Shown here: positions 9,103 to 18,137 of the stretch, in pieces | Layout of the letters: the number at the start of each line of letters is the position of its first letter | How positions within the stretch are numbered: position 1 is the stretch's first letter | From: Bryobacterales bacterium KBS 96 | Lineage (GTDB): Bacteria; Acidobacteriota; Terriglobia; Bryobacterales; Bryobacteraceae | Assembly: GCA_000381625.1 (NCBI GenBank) | Contig: KB906767.1 | Coordinates: 4,641,357 to 4,705,356, forward strand | Direction: 5' to 3' | DNA length: 64,000 nucleotides | Translations under genes and position numbers: made by a program | Notes under the pieces: generated by a model | The model's database searches: none | Told to the model about the DNA's origin: nothing | Seen by the model: only the letters and a program-made list of their open reading frames with translations

Positions 9103-9618
9103 CTAGACCGAGCGTTGGAGAGGCAACTCAGTAACGCGCGCAAACGAATAACGTGCCGACGGTGAGACGAGTTGCCAGATTTTATCGGCTGTTTTCTTTT
9201 CCTCCGCTTGAATCTCCGTGGCTAACCGGGCCGTAATGTCGTCCCCGGCAGCCAGCGCCGTCGTGGCCAGAGCTTCGTACATGGCGCACTCGGCGTTCTC
9301 CACGGAGAAGGCAATGATGAGATTTTGCGTGGTCCGTTCCTGCGCCTCGTGTCCAATTTGAGCCGGCTTAGGACTCAACCCAAATATGTGGGCCAGGAAG
9401 CTCTTGATGGTGGATGTACTTCCGCCCAGAGCATCCAGACGCGCCGTAAGTCGTTCGTATTGGGATCGGGTTTCCTCGGCGTGCTGTGAGAACAGCGTTT
9501 TTGCTTCGCCGTCGTCCCCTTCGTTCGCGAATCCCTTCAATTGGGTTTCGAAGCTCTTCTCGGCGGCGATCGCGTCTTCTAAATACCGCCTGATGAGATT
9601 TGTCGCCGTATCAGCCAT
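9103..9618 (-). CDS. Ferritin-like domain protein (DUF892/YciE-like)
   Basis: 171 residues, all helical in appearance, with the spaced Glu/His pattern of a four-helix ferritin-like bundle: AIAAEKSFE, FSQHAEETRSQYERL, FSVENAECAMYEAL and IQAEEKKTADKIW. These would be the four helices with potential metal ligands. Proteins of this group are often stress-induced, but function is not established. ATG 9618 is chosen because AGGAGG lies 8 bases upstream; the longer open frame upstream to 9789 does not look coding. It is a single gene facing away from the TauE gene. Confidence 0.8.
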   Translation of the reverse strand: MADTATNLIRRYLEDAIAAEKSFETQLKGFANEGDDGEAKTLFSQHAEETRSQYERLTARLDALGGSTSTIKSFLAHIFGLSPKPAQIGHEAQERTTQNLIIAFSVENAECAMYEALATTALAAGDDITARLATEIQAEEKKTADKIWQLVSPSARYSFARVTELPLQRSV

Positions 9619-9814
9619 GGCCGTTTCCTCCTTCAAAGTCAGCGTCCGCCGTAACAGCCCTTGGCCGTCCAAGAACGCACAAACGAGATGATGCCTGGAT
9701 ACCGGCCTCCGTTTCGCTGTGCAATTTGCTGGGTGGCGGGAACCCGAACGCGCGATGCGGCGGCCGCCTGACGCCGATCGGGAACGCACGTCGTCTACTC
9801 TGTAAGTTCATCGC

Positions 9815-10648
9815 ATGACGATTCTGGAATTCACGCCTATCGTCTTCGTCATTTCGCTATTCGCCGGTTTCCTTGGATCGCTCACCGGCTTGGGCGGAGG
9901 TGTCGTCGTTACGCCCGCGCTGACAATCCTTTTGGGCGTCGATATACGCTATGCGATCGGAGCAAGCCTTGTGTCCGTGATAGCCACGTCGTCCGGCGCC
10001 GCGGCGGCTTATGTTCGCGACGGGTATTCCAACATGCGCATTGGAATGTTTCTCGAAATCGCTACCACCCTTGGCGCCGTGTACGGCGCATTCCTGGCGA
10101 CGCATGTTCCGGTTTCCGCATTGAGCATCGTTTTTGGAGTCGTTCTGCTGCATTCAGCATGGCAGTCTAACCGGCAGCATAAGGAAGGAGCGCCGCATCT
10201 GGCCAACGATCCACTTTCCCGGCGCTTACGGCTCGAGGGGTCTCTTGGCGGCGGAACGACAATCGAAAAATACCGTGCGGGTCGCGTCAAGACGGGATTC
10301 AGCATCATGTTCGCGGCGGGAACGCTCTCGGGACTACTGGGAATCGGCTCCGGCGCTTTGAAAGTGATCGCAATGGACCAGGCGATGCGAATCCCCTTCA
10401 AGGTCTCGACAGCCACTAGCAATTTCATGATTGGAGTAACGGCCGCGGCGAGCGCGGGCATTTATCTGAGCCGCGGCTACATCGCGCCGGGCTTAGCGAT
10501 GCCGGTCATGCTGGGCGTGCTGTGCGGGTCGCTGATGGGCGCCCGGCTGCTGCCGCGGATGGAAGTAAAGACGCTCCGGCGGGTGTTCGGAGTAGTTGTC
10601 GGCGTAATGGCGATTGAAATGATCGTGAAAGGAATCACGGGGGGCTGA
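9815..10648 (+). CDS. TauE/SafE family sulfite/anion exporter-like membrane protein
   Basis: 277 residues with about eight hydrophobic segments in two half-repeats. It has the family's Gly-rich opening GSLTGLGGGVVVTPALT and the repeated motif GLLGIGSGALKVIAMD in the second half. The central loop (about residues 105-155) is hydrophilic. TauE/SafE proteins move sulfite, sulfoacetate or other small anions; the substrate here is not known. The DUF1634 gene starts 5 bases after its stop, a common pairing that supports a joint function. No clear Shine-Dalgarno precedes ATG 9815. Confidence 0.9.
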   Translation: MTILEFTPIVFVISLFAGFLGSLTGLGGGVVVTPALTILLGVDIRYAIGASLVSVIATSSGAAAAYVRDGYSNMRIGMFLEIATTLGAVYGAFLATHVPVSALSIVFGVVLLHSAWQSNRQHKEGAPHLANDPLSRRLRLEGSLGGGTTIEKYRAGRVKTGFSIMFAAGTLSGLLGIGSGALKVIAMDQAMRIPFKVSTATSNFMIGVTAAASAGIYLSRGYIAPGLAMPVMLGVLCGSLMGARLLPRMEVKTLRRVFGVVVGVMAIEMIVKGITGG

Positions 10649-10653
10649 TAACA

Positions 10654-11028
10654 ATGGCGACTTCGTCCGGTGATAAACGCCTCGAGCGCGTGATCAGCAA
10701 TCTGCTGCGAACGGGTGTTCTGCTGTCCGGCCTCGTCGTACTGCTTGGCGGAATTCTATATATGGTTCGGTATGGCAATAACCCGGTAGCCTATGCGCAG
10801 TTCCATGGAGAACCGGAAATCTACTGGAGTTTATCCGCTATTCTGAAACCGGTCTCCGAGCTAAAATCCCGATCCATAATTCAGCTTGGGCTTTTGCTAT
10901 TGATTGCGACGCCGGTTGCGCGGGTCGTGTTCTGCCTCGTCGGCTTCGCTTTTGAACGAGACTGGACCTATGTTGCGATCTCGGCGGGTGTATTGATTGT
11001 GCTGGCAATCAGCCTTTTCGTGCTTTGA
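10654..11028 (+). CDS. DUF1634 small membrane protein
   Basis: 124 residues with three hydrophobic segments: GVLLSGLVVLLGGILYMV, IIQLGLLLLIATPVARVVFCLVGF and a C-terminal ISAGVLIVLAISLFVL. The PVARV motif in the second segment is typical of DUF1634 proteins, which are regularly encoded just after TauE/SafE permeases, as here. It is probably an accessory subunit; its role has not been shown. Confidence 0.87.
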   Translation: MATSSGDKRLERVISNLLRTGVLLSGLVVLLGGILYMVRYGNNPVAYAQFHGEPEIYWSLSAILKPVSELKSRSIIQLGLLLLIATPVARVVFCLVGFAFERDWTYVAISAGVLIVLAISLFVL

Positions 11029-11143
11029 AGCGAAAAGACGAAATCAGTTCTTTTCATTGAGGCCGGCTTCTTTTCGCGTATCGTCACATTTTTCAGGCAA
11101 GATCCGTGTACGAAAACGCGCCCGTCTAGAATCGAAGAGTCGC

Positions 11144-13384
11144 ATGCCGCTGTCACAAATCAAATTCGAACACGCGCCGAGCTACGAGGATGCCCTGCAC
11201 AAGGCGGCCGTCGAGTGGGGAGTTGAGCGGGAATTCTGGGACATTTTCGGAAATTACCATGTCGCGCCCGCCGATACGGAGGCGCGAATTCTTGGGTCGC
11301 TGGGCGTCGACGTCTCGTCGCGGGATACCGTGGAGGAAGCGCGGATGCGTCGATTCGAGCAGCGAACCGCGGTTTTGCCGGACACGTCCGTTGTCACGGA
11401 AAACGACCAGGCTGTGGATATTTCATTGCCCGCCACGCTGAATGCACCTGGGATTCACCTGGAACTGATGCTCGAAGACCGCCGCGTTCTGTCGGCAGAT
11501 TACGCAGCCGGCGAGATTCCGATCGCGAGCGAACTGCAGCGTGGCGGTCTGCGCTGGTTTGTATATCGGGCGCCATTGCCGGCCGGGACACCGCTTGGCT
11601 ATCACACGCTGCGGGTTTCGATGGAAGGACTGCCTTCCCATGTCGCGGAGGCATCGGTTATTGTCTGCCCCGAACGAGCCTATCTTTCCGAACGATTGCA
11701 GCGGGGAGGACGCACGGCGGGTATCGCCGTAACGCTATGGGGCCTTCGCTCCAAGAGGAACTGGGGGTGTGGCGATTTCACGGACCTGCGCGCGCTCACC
11801 GACTGGATTGCCGAGGATGTGCGCGCCAGCTTCATCGGATTGAACCCGCTTCACGCGATTCACAACCGCTCTCCGTACAACACAAGCCCGTATCTGCCGC
11901 TGTCCATCTTTTATAAGAACTTCATTTATCTTGATGTTCAGCGCATACCGGAGTTTTCAGGATGCGACGTCGCGGAACGCGAGCTCTCGTCTGAAGCGGT
12001 GCAGCGCGAAATTACGGATCTGCGGAACTCGGAATTTGTCGAATACGAACGCGTCAGCCAACTCAAGAAGCGGTTTCTGAAGATTTTGTTCGACAAGTTT
12101 CAGCAGAATATACGCGGAAACTCGAAGCGCGGCGTGGCGTTTGAGGAGTATTGTTCGCGGGAAGGAGAACTCCTCGAAAAGTTTGCCCTCTATTGCGCTC
12201 TGGATGAATTTTTGCACTCCCAGGATAAGAGCCGGTGGACCTGGCTGGACTGGCCGGAGGAATATCGGGATCCCGGCTCCGAAGCCTGCCGGGCATTCGC
12301 GCGGGAACACCGCGAAGCACTGGATTTTTATAAGTATGTCCAATTCGTGATCGAGGAGCAGCTTGCCGAAGCTCAGGAATATACGAAAACGAAGGGGATG
12401 GCGATTGGGTTGTACCATGATCTGGCATTGGCGACTGACAGCGCCGGCGCTGACCTGTGGGCCTATCGCAATTTTTATGTGACGGGCTGTCGCGTCGGCT
12501 CGCCTCCCGACGCGTTCTCGCCGAAAGGGCAGGATTGGGCTTTCCCTCCGCCGAACACAATCACGCACGCGGAAGACGGATATCGCCTGTTCCGCGCCAG
12601 CATTCAGAAGGTGGTCAACTACGGCGGCGCCCTGCGCATCGATCATGTCATGCGATTATTTCGCCTGTTCTGGATTCCCGATGGGATCGAGGCGGCTAAT
12701 GGCGTTTATGTGAAGGACAATGCGATCGACCTGCTGCGGATTCTGGCTCTCGAAAGCGTTCGCAGCCGGAATATTGTCGTCGGCGAAGACCTGGGCACGG
12801 TGACGGACGAGATGCGGGAAACCCTGGCGCGATTCGGCATTTTGAGCTACCGGCTGCTTTACTTCGAAAAACGAAAGGACGGCTCCTTTATAGCGAGCGG
12901 CGAATATCCCAGGCAGGCGCTGGTGGCGTCGACGACGCACGATCTCCCGACCATTGCCGGCTTCTGGACGGGACGCGATATTGAGGCGCGGCGCGCGGCC
13001 GGATTGGTGGACGAGAACGGCTACCGCGCGCAGCTTTCAGATCGCCAGCGGGAGAAGCAGCGCATGCTCGATGTGCTCCACGAAGAACGCCTGCTGCCGG
13101 AGGACTACACTCGAAATTCCGCCGATGTGCCTGAGTTGGACGGCATTCTGCACAACGCGGTGATCGGGTTTCTGGCGCGGGCGCCCTCGGCGCTGCTGCT
13201 GCTCAATCAGGAGGATTTGACAAAAGAGACGGAACAGCAGAATCTGCCGGGCAGCACGTCACAATATCCCAACTGGCGGCGCAAAATGCGATTTGCCGTC
13301 GACGAACTCCGCCAGCCCGGAATATCTCGCGATTTTACTGCCATGTTCCGGAATCAGTTGGTGCGCACCGGCCGCGCAAGCTGA
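11144..13384 (+). CDS. malQ: 4-alpha-glucanotransferase (GH77, amylomaltase)
   Basis: 746 residues. It transfers alpha-1,4-glucan chains between malto-oligosaccharides in glycogen/maltodextrin metabolism. Catalytic residues visible are the nucleophile Asp500 in RIDH, the acid/base Glu548 in VVGEDLG, and Asp600 in TTHDLPT. Other family motifs are NWGCGDFTDL, GLNPLHA and the C-terminal LLLNQEDL...NLPGS. A roughly 150-residue N-terminal extension precedes the barrel, as in the longer bacterial MalQ type. ATG 11144 is chosen because the frame upstream crosses the end of the DUF1634 gene. There is no glycogen gene next to it. Cytoplasmic. Confidence 0.93.
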   Translation: MPLSQIKFEHAPSYEDALHKAAVEWGVEREFWDIFGNYHVAPADTEARILGSLGVDVSSRDTVEEARMRRFEQRTAVLPDTSVVTENDQAVDISLPATLNAPGIHLELMLEDRRVLSADYAAGEIPIASELQRGGLRWFVYRAPLPAGTPLGYHTLRVSMEGLPSHVAEASVIVCPERAYLSERLQRGGRTAGIAVTLWGLRSKRNWGCGDFTDLRALTDWIAEDVRASFIGLNPLHAIHNRSPYNTSPYLPLSIFYKNFIYLDVQRIPEFSGCDVAERELSSEAVQREITDLRNSEFVEYERVSQLKKRFLKILFDKFQQNIRGNSKRGVAFEEYCSREGELLEKFALYCALDEFLHSQDKSRWTWLDWPEEYRDPGSEACRAFAREHREALDFYKYVQFVIEEQLAEAQEYTKTKGMAIGLYHDLALATDSAGADLWAYRNFYVTGCRVGSPPDAFSPKGQDWAFPPPNTITHAEDGYRLFRASIQKVVNYGGALRIDHVMRLFRLFWIPDGIEAANGVYVKDNAIDLLRILALESVRSRNIVVGEDLGTVTDEMRETLARFGILSYRLLYFEKRKDGSFIASGEYPRQALVASTTHDLPTIAGFWTGRDIEARRAAGLVDENGYRAQLSDRQREKQRMLDVLHEERLLPEDYTRNSADVPELDGILHNAVIGFLARAPSALLLLNQEDLTKETEQQNLPGSTSQYPNWRRKMRFAVDELRQPGISRDFTAMFRNQLVRTGRAS

Positions 13385-13453
13385 AGGGATTGAACCGGAC
13401 CCGGATCGTCGACCTCATACAATCGAGTCAGAGGCGATTCGTCTCCTATAGCG

Positions 13454-16063
13454 GTGTCTGTCAGAGTCAAAATCGCGTCCAAGCCGGCTTCAAAGAGCCT
13501 CTGGTTCCGGAATCCGGTTCTCCTCGGCATCGCCGCCGCGTTTCTCATCTGCTGTATCGCGGTGTTTTCGGTCCTTACGTTCTACTACGTGAAGTACCGG
13601 CGTATAGTGGACCAGCGCATCAGCCATCCGATTTTCAACGATGCCGCGCAGATCTATGCGGCGCCCGAGCCCGTGCGCGTTGGGGACACATGGAGCATCG
13701 CTGAAATCGCCAGGGATCTCCGGCGCGCCGGATACACCAAATCGGGCGGAAAGGGCGACACCGAGACTGGCACATACGCGGAGCGCGCCTCCGCGATCGA
13801 GATCAAGCCCGGGCCGCAGAGCTACCACGCGCCCGAGAGCGCAACTATTCACATCGCAAAAGGCCATGTCGATTCCATCACCGGCGGCAAGGGCGAGTCG
13901 CTCTCCGCGTATGAGCTTGAACCTCAGCTCATTACCGGCCTTTTCGATGCCAAGCGGCGTTCGAAGCGCCGCCTGCTGACGTACGACGAGATTCCGAAGG
14001 TTGTTGTCAATGCTATTGTGTCCATCGAAGATCGTCGATTTTTCGAGCACAACGGCATCAATTACGTCCGGCTCGTGGAAGGCGTGCTGGCCCCGCTGAT
14101 GGGGCATCGCCGCATGCAAGGTGGTTCCACGCTGACAATGCAGATGGCGCGAGCCTTCTTTCTCTCGAACGAACGCAGCATTCGCCGGAAGCTGGCCGAA
14201 ATGATGATTGCCACCGATCTCGAGCAGCGCTTCACGAAACAGCAAATTCTCGAAATTTACGTCAATCAGGTCGACATGGGCCAGCGCGCCTCATTTAACA
14301 TTCGCGGGTTCGGTGAAGCGGCCCAGGCTTATTTCGGCAAGGACATCGGCAGCGTCAATTTGCCCGAAGCCGCCCTGCTTGCCGGGTTGGTCAATGGTCC
14401 AAGCTATTTCTCGCCTTACCGGCATCCCGATCGGGCGATCGCGCGCCGGAATATCGTTCTACAGGCGATGTTCGAAAATCATGCGATCGGCAAAGAGCAG
14501 CTTAGGGAGGCGAAGGCCGCTCCGCTGAAGCTCGCTTCGCCCGGCGCCGAGGCGGACGAAGCTCCTTATTACATCGATCTTGTGCGGGATCGATTGCTGT
14601 CGAGATATAAAGAATCCGAGCTGGACAACAGCGGCATGCGCGTTTATACCGCACTCGACCCGCAGCTTCAACAAGCCGCCGCCGAGGCGATCGATGCGGG
14701 CATGAAGCAAGTGGATGCGATTGTTCTCCGCCGCCGCACGCGCAAAATTAGAACCGGGAAGGGCAGGAATGCCAAGGTCACGACCGAGGTTCGGGACGGT
14801 CCCATGCCGCAACTGGCGCTGATTGCGCTCGATCCGCATACCGGCGCCGTGCTCGCTCTCTCCGGCGGCCGCAATTACGGCAATAGCCAGCTCAATCACG
14901 CCATTGCGAGCCGGCCGACCGGCTCCATTTTCAAGCCGTTTGTTTATGCTACGGCGCTCAATACGGCGCTAACCGGAGATCCCGCGAAAGCCTATACCGA
15001 GGCGACCGTCCTCGACGCCACCGAGGGCACATTCGACTTCAACGGCAAGCCTTATACGCCGCATAATTTCGATCCGAAAGACAACCTCCCAGCGGTTTCA
15101 GCGCGCTTTGCCCTGATGCATTCCATCAACACTGCCACCATTCGTCTCGCCGAGATGGTGGGGTATGACAAGGTCGTCGATCTCGCGCAGGCCGCAGGCA
15201 TTAAAGGCGTAAAGGCAACGCCGGCCATGGCGATCGGAGCCTACGATGCAACGCCGCTCGAGATGGTGGGCGCCTACACGATTTTTGCCAATGGTGGAGT
15301 GCGTATTTCGCCTCAGTTCATCACTTCCGTTCGCGATTCAAACGGGGACGTCATTGAGGATTTCACGCCCGAAAAAAGTAGTATTCTCGACCCGCGGGTC
15401 GCCTTTCTCCTTACGGATATGTTGCAGGGGGTGATTAACAACGGAACCGCTGCCGCAGTCCGCGCAAAGTTCAGCGCTCCGGCCGCCGGCAAGACCGGCA
15501 GCTCGCATGATGCCTGGTTCGCGGGCTACACGTCGAATCTGCTCTGCATCGTGTGGGTGGGCAACGACGACTATACCGACATTAAGATCGAGGGATCGAA
15601 GGCTGCTGCTCCAATCTGGGCGGATTTCATGGTTCGCGCGCAAAAATTGCAGCGTTATAAAGACATGGAGCCGTTCACGCCGCCGCAAGGCGTTGTGCAA
15701 GCCCACCTCGATAAGATCACGAACCTCGTCGCGACGCCGAATTGTCCGGATGATTACGACGCCTATTTCATCGACGGGACCGTGCCGGTGGGGAACTGCG
15801 AACACCCCAACGGCGACACCCGGAATATTTTCGAGAAACTGCTGGGACTACCTGGAAATGAAAAGCCGCCGGAGCAACCGGCTCCGGCGCCTCCACCACC
15901 CGTGGTGAACCAGCCAGTTCCCGGCGCAACGCCGCCGCCGCAAGTGCAGCCGCCCAAGCCCGAGCAGAAACCGAAGAAAAAGGGCTTCTGGCGGCGGCTC
16001 TTCGGCGGCGGTGATAAGAACGAGAAGAAGCCGGACTCCGATAACCAGGGCAAGCCGCAGTAG
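13454..16063 (+). CDS. Bifunctional penicillin-binding protein (class A, PBP1)
   Basis: 869 residues. One N-terminal membrane helix (about 22-45) anchors a periplasmic enzyme that polymerises and cross-links peptidoglycan. The GT51 transglycosylase carries Glu192 in SIEDRRFFEH, then QGGSTLTMQMAR and the KLAEMM...LEQRF...EIYVNQ run. The transpeptidase shows Ser491 in SIFK, an SIN motif in HSINTAT, and KTG at 680-682. The intervening region near residues 55-160 resembles the UB2H-type insert of PBP1b. The C-terminal 70 residues are Pro-rich then Lys-rich and probably disordered. The start codon is GTG with a poor ribosome site, so the exact N-terminus is uncertain. Confidence 0.93.
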   Translation: MSVRVKIASKPASKSLWFRNPVLLGIAAAFLICCIAVFSVLTFYYVKYRRIVDQRISHPIFNDAAQIYAAPEPVRVGDTWSIAEIARDLRRAGYTKSGGKGDTETGTYAERASAIEIKPGPQSYHAPESATIHIAKGHVDSITGGKGESLSAYELEPQLITGLFDAKRRSKRRLLTYDEIPKVVVNAIVSIEDRRFFEHNGINYVRLVEGVLAPLMGHRRMQGGSTLTMQMARAFFLSNERSIRRKLAEMMIATDLEQRFTKQQILEIYVNQVDMGQRASFNIRGFGEAAQAYFGKDIGSVNLPEAALLAGLVNGPSYFSPYRHPDRAIARRNIVLQAMFENHAIGKEQLREAKAAPLKLASPGAEADEAPYYIDLVRDRLLSRYKESELDNSGMRVYTALDPQLQQAAAEAIDAGMKQVDAIVLRRRTRKIRTGKGRNAKVTTEVRDGPMPQLALIALDPHTGAVLALSGGRNYGNSQLNHAIASRPTGSIFKPFVYATALNTALTGDPAKAYTEATVLDATEGTFDFNGKPYTPHNFDPKDNLPAVSARFALMHSINTATIRLAEMVGYDKVVDLAQAAGIKGVKATPAMAIGAYDATPLEMVGAYTIFANGGVRISPQFITSVRDSNGDVIEDFTPEKSSILDPRVAFLLTDMLQGVINNGTAAAVRAKFSAPAAGKTGSSHDAWFAGYTSNLLCIVWVGNDDYTDIKIEGSKAAAPIWADFMVRAQKLQRYKDMEPFTPPQGVVQAHLDKITNLVATPNCPDDYDAYFIDGTVPVGNCEHPNGDTRNIFEKLLGLPGNEKPPEQPAPAPPPPVVNQPVPGATPPPQVQPPKPEQKPKKKGFWRRLFGGGDKNEKKPDSDNQGKPQ

Positions 16064-16118
16064 AAGATGTCCTACTTTCGTTGAAAGCGAACGTCGTATT
16101 CGAAAGGCTCTGGTGGAT

Positions 16119-16551
16119 TCACCCGAATTCTGCCGAATCCGGAATGAATGGATTGATTACGCAGTTCGATTCCGTGGGCGCAAGCGCCGATCGCACGATG
16201 AGGACCGTCGCCTTCCCCTGGCGCACAAAATCATCGCCGATTACGGCAAGCTCCGGAGGCGCCGGATGATCGCGCCAGTTGGGGCAGTTATTTCATCGTC
16301 ATTCGAGCGCGCGAAATGCTATCCCGAATTTCCGCGGTAGCCAGGACGAGGTCGCTTGGCGGATCTGCTGGATCGGTGTGAACGAAATACTCGATCATTG
16401 CCAGCCACAGGTGCCCAGAAGCGTAAGCAGCTCGTGTTCCCGGATTGGTCCAGCGGCCCCGCTGAAATCCGGACAGGGCCGATTCACTTCCGTTGAACCG
16501 CCTGAACCATATCTCTTTGAAGTTCTTGGTGACTACCCGCCTGCGATGCTG
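16119..16551 (-). pseudogene. Possible decayed gene in two frames
   Basis: The minus strand has two neighbouring stretches that look coding. One, 16288-16551, has no early start codon and ends HTDPADPPSDLVLATAEI...RARMTMK-stop. The other, roughly 16119-16296, reads CPNWRDHPAPPELAVIGDDF...CVINPF and has no start in frame. Together they could be one frameshifted or start-less gene. No family was recognised and the opposite-strand frames look random. The rest of the 16064-16568 gap shows nothing. This is a weak call from amino-acid composition alone. Confidence 0.25.
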
Positions 16552-16568
16552 CTACCGTCTACATAGAT

Positions 16569-17870
16569 ATGCGTAGCTTCGTCCTTTTGTGTACAGCCGT
16601 CTTCGCTCTCGTATGGCAGCCTCTACTTGCTCAGGATGCCTCCGGGCAGACCAGGAAAGAAAAAATCTCGTCCATTCGGGATTGGGGTAAGCGGGATTCA
16701 CAAGCCATTCCGTTGATTGCCAAATATCTGAAGGATCCGGATACCGACGTCCGGGAGGAAGCCGTCAAGGCCATCATCAAAATCGGTACGCAGTACAGTC
16801 TCGATCCGTTGATTGAAGCCACTCATGACAACGATGCGAGCATTCAAAGTCAGGCTGTCGATGGGCTGGTCAATTTTTATCTGCCCGGCTACGTCACCAC
16901 CGGAGGGCTTTCACATACCTTTACTCGAGTTGGCAGGCGCATTAAGAGCGCGCTTTCCAGTCGGAACGATCAAACCGTCGATCCCGGCGTTTTGGTGCGG
17001 CCGGACGTTATCGAGGCAATTGGAGGAGTGATCACCGGGGGAGCCGGCTTCGAGGCGCGCGCCGACGCGGCGCGGGCCGCCGGGGTGTTGCGCGGGCGCG
17101 CCGCTTTGCCCGCATTGGAGAAGGCCCTCAAGTCAAAGAACTCGGATCTCATCTTTGAAAGTTTGGTGGCGCTCCAGAAGATCGGTGATACCTCGGCTGG
17201 ACCGAGCGTCGCTTTTCTGGCGAACGACTTCGACGAGCGGGTGCAAACGACGGCTCTCGAAACGCTTGGCGTCCTTCACGTGACAACCGCTGCTCCCCAG
17301 ATTCGGCAGGTGATCGGGAGGCCAAGGAACGACAAGGTGCGCCGTGCTGCCCTCGGCGCGCTCGCAATGCTGGGCCTCCCGGCGGACAAAAGCATTTTCG
17401 AGGAATACGCCAACAGCAAGGATTCCGATCTCCGCATAGCGGCGCTCGAAGGAATAGGCCGCATTCGCGATCCTCAGGATTTCCCGGCGCTCGAGAAGGC
17501 GTTCAACGATGAAAAGAATCTCAAACCCCGTTTGGCGGCTGCTTTTGCGCTGGTGAGCGAAGGCAAGCTCGACACTTCTGAGTTCAGCCCGCTGCGTTAT
17601 TTGGTGAATGGATTAGGCTTGAGCAAAGGGAATTCCGCCTCACAGGCCTACCTTCAGGAACTCTGCCGGAGACAAGACGTCCGGCAGGCTGTCGTTAAAC
17701 TGATACCGGATGCAACGAAGGCGGAAAAGCTGGGGCTCATTGCCGCTCTGGCGCCAAACGCTGGAAAGGAAACAACGGCAGCGCTGGAACAGCTAACCAA
17801 AGATCCCGATGCCGAGGTCTCGATCAGCGCCGCCCGTAGCTTGAGGACAGGAAAAGCCCGCCAGCCGTGA
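16569..17870 (+). CDS. Secreted HEAT-repeat protein
   Basis: 433 residues. The signal peptide is MRSFVLLCTAVFALVWQPLLAQ, cleaved around residue 22. The rest is alpha-helical repeats with the HEAT pattern, for example DPDTDVREEAVKAIIKIG, then repeats around residues 60, 150, 190, 225, 270 and 305. Such scaffolds bind other proteins; no catalytic residues are visible. It is probably periplasmic. The ATG has no clear Shine-Dalgarno. It stands alone, converging on the small gene at 17908. Confidence 0.85.
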   Translation: MRSFVLLCTAVFALVWQPLLAQDASGQTRKEKISSIRDWGKRDSQAIPLIAKYLKDPDTDVREEAVKAIIKIGTQYSLDPLIEATHDNDASIQSQAVDGLVNFYLPGYVTTGGLSHTFTRVGRRIKSALSSRNDQTVDPGVLVRPDVIEAIGGVITGGAGFEARADAARAAGVLRGRAALPALEKALKSKNSDLIFESLVALQKIGDTSAGPSVAFLANDFDERVQTTALETLGVLHVTTAAPQIRQVIGRPRNDKVRRAALGALAMLGLPADKSIFEEYANSKDSDLRIAALEGIGRIRDPQDFPALEKAFNDEKNLKPRLAAAFALVSEGKLDTSEFSPLRYLVNGLGLSKGNSASQAYLQELCRRQDVRQAVVKLIPDATKAEKLGLIAALAPNAGKETTAALEQLTKDPDAEVSISAARSLRTGKARQP

Positions 17871-17907
17871 GGCAAGCGGGCCTGAGTCTAAGGAGGAAAG
17901 AAGGAAC

Positions 17908-18117
17908 CTACTTTGCTCTCTTCTGTTTCTGCTGTCCGACGCGGATCTTGAACATCTGCTGCTTGGACTCCTGAAACGCCTTATGATCGTGACGCGCCAC
18001 GGCGTCCTTCAAATAAACGTTTACGTCAGTGTCCTTCGGCAGGACCGCCATTACCGTGAAATACTCTTTGCACTCGGGGCAGAACGGGCGAAAGCGCTTC
18101 ACGTTAGGAATTGCCAT
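17908..18117 (-). CDS. Small conserved-looking protein with a CPEC motif
   Basis: 69 residues starting MAIPNVKRFRPFCPECKEYF, a single C-x-x-C pair, then a charged helix ending in a Lys/Gln/Arg-rich tail. TGAGGT lies upstream of the ATG. With only one Cys pair it could bind metal as a dimer or with His residues (two His in ARHDHKAF). It is followed by the TIGR01777 gene on the same strand in the upstream direction, 20 bases apart. Function unknown. Confidence 0.6.
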   Translation of the reverse strand: MAIPNVKRFRPFCPECKEYFTVMAVLPKDTDVNVYLKDAVARHDHKAFQESKQQMFKIRVGQQKQKRAK

Positions 18118-18137
18118 AAGAACCTCATCTTAGCACG

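Noticed and set aside
13490-14245. Long minus-strand open frame of about 251 codons inside the penicillin-binding protein gene
   Set aside because: Antisense shadow of a gene with intact catalytic motifs; no independent start signal.
17840-17880. Possible terminator GCCCGC / GCGGGC after the HEAT-repeat gene
   Set aside because: Only a 6-base stem with a long loop and no T-run on either strand.
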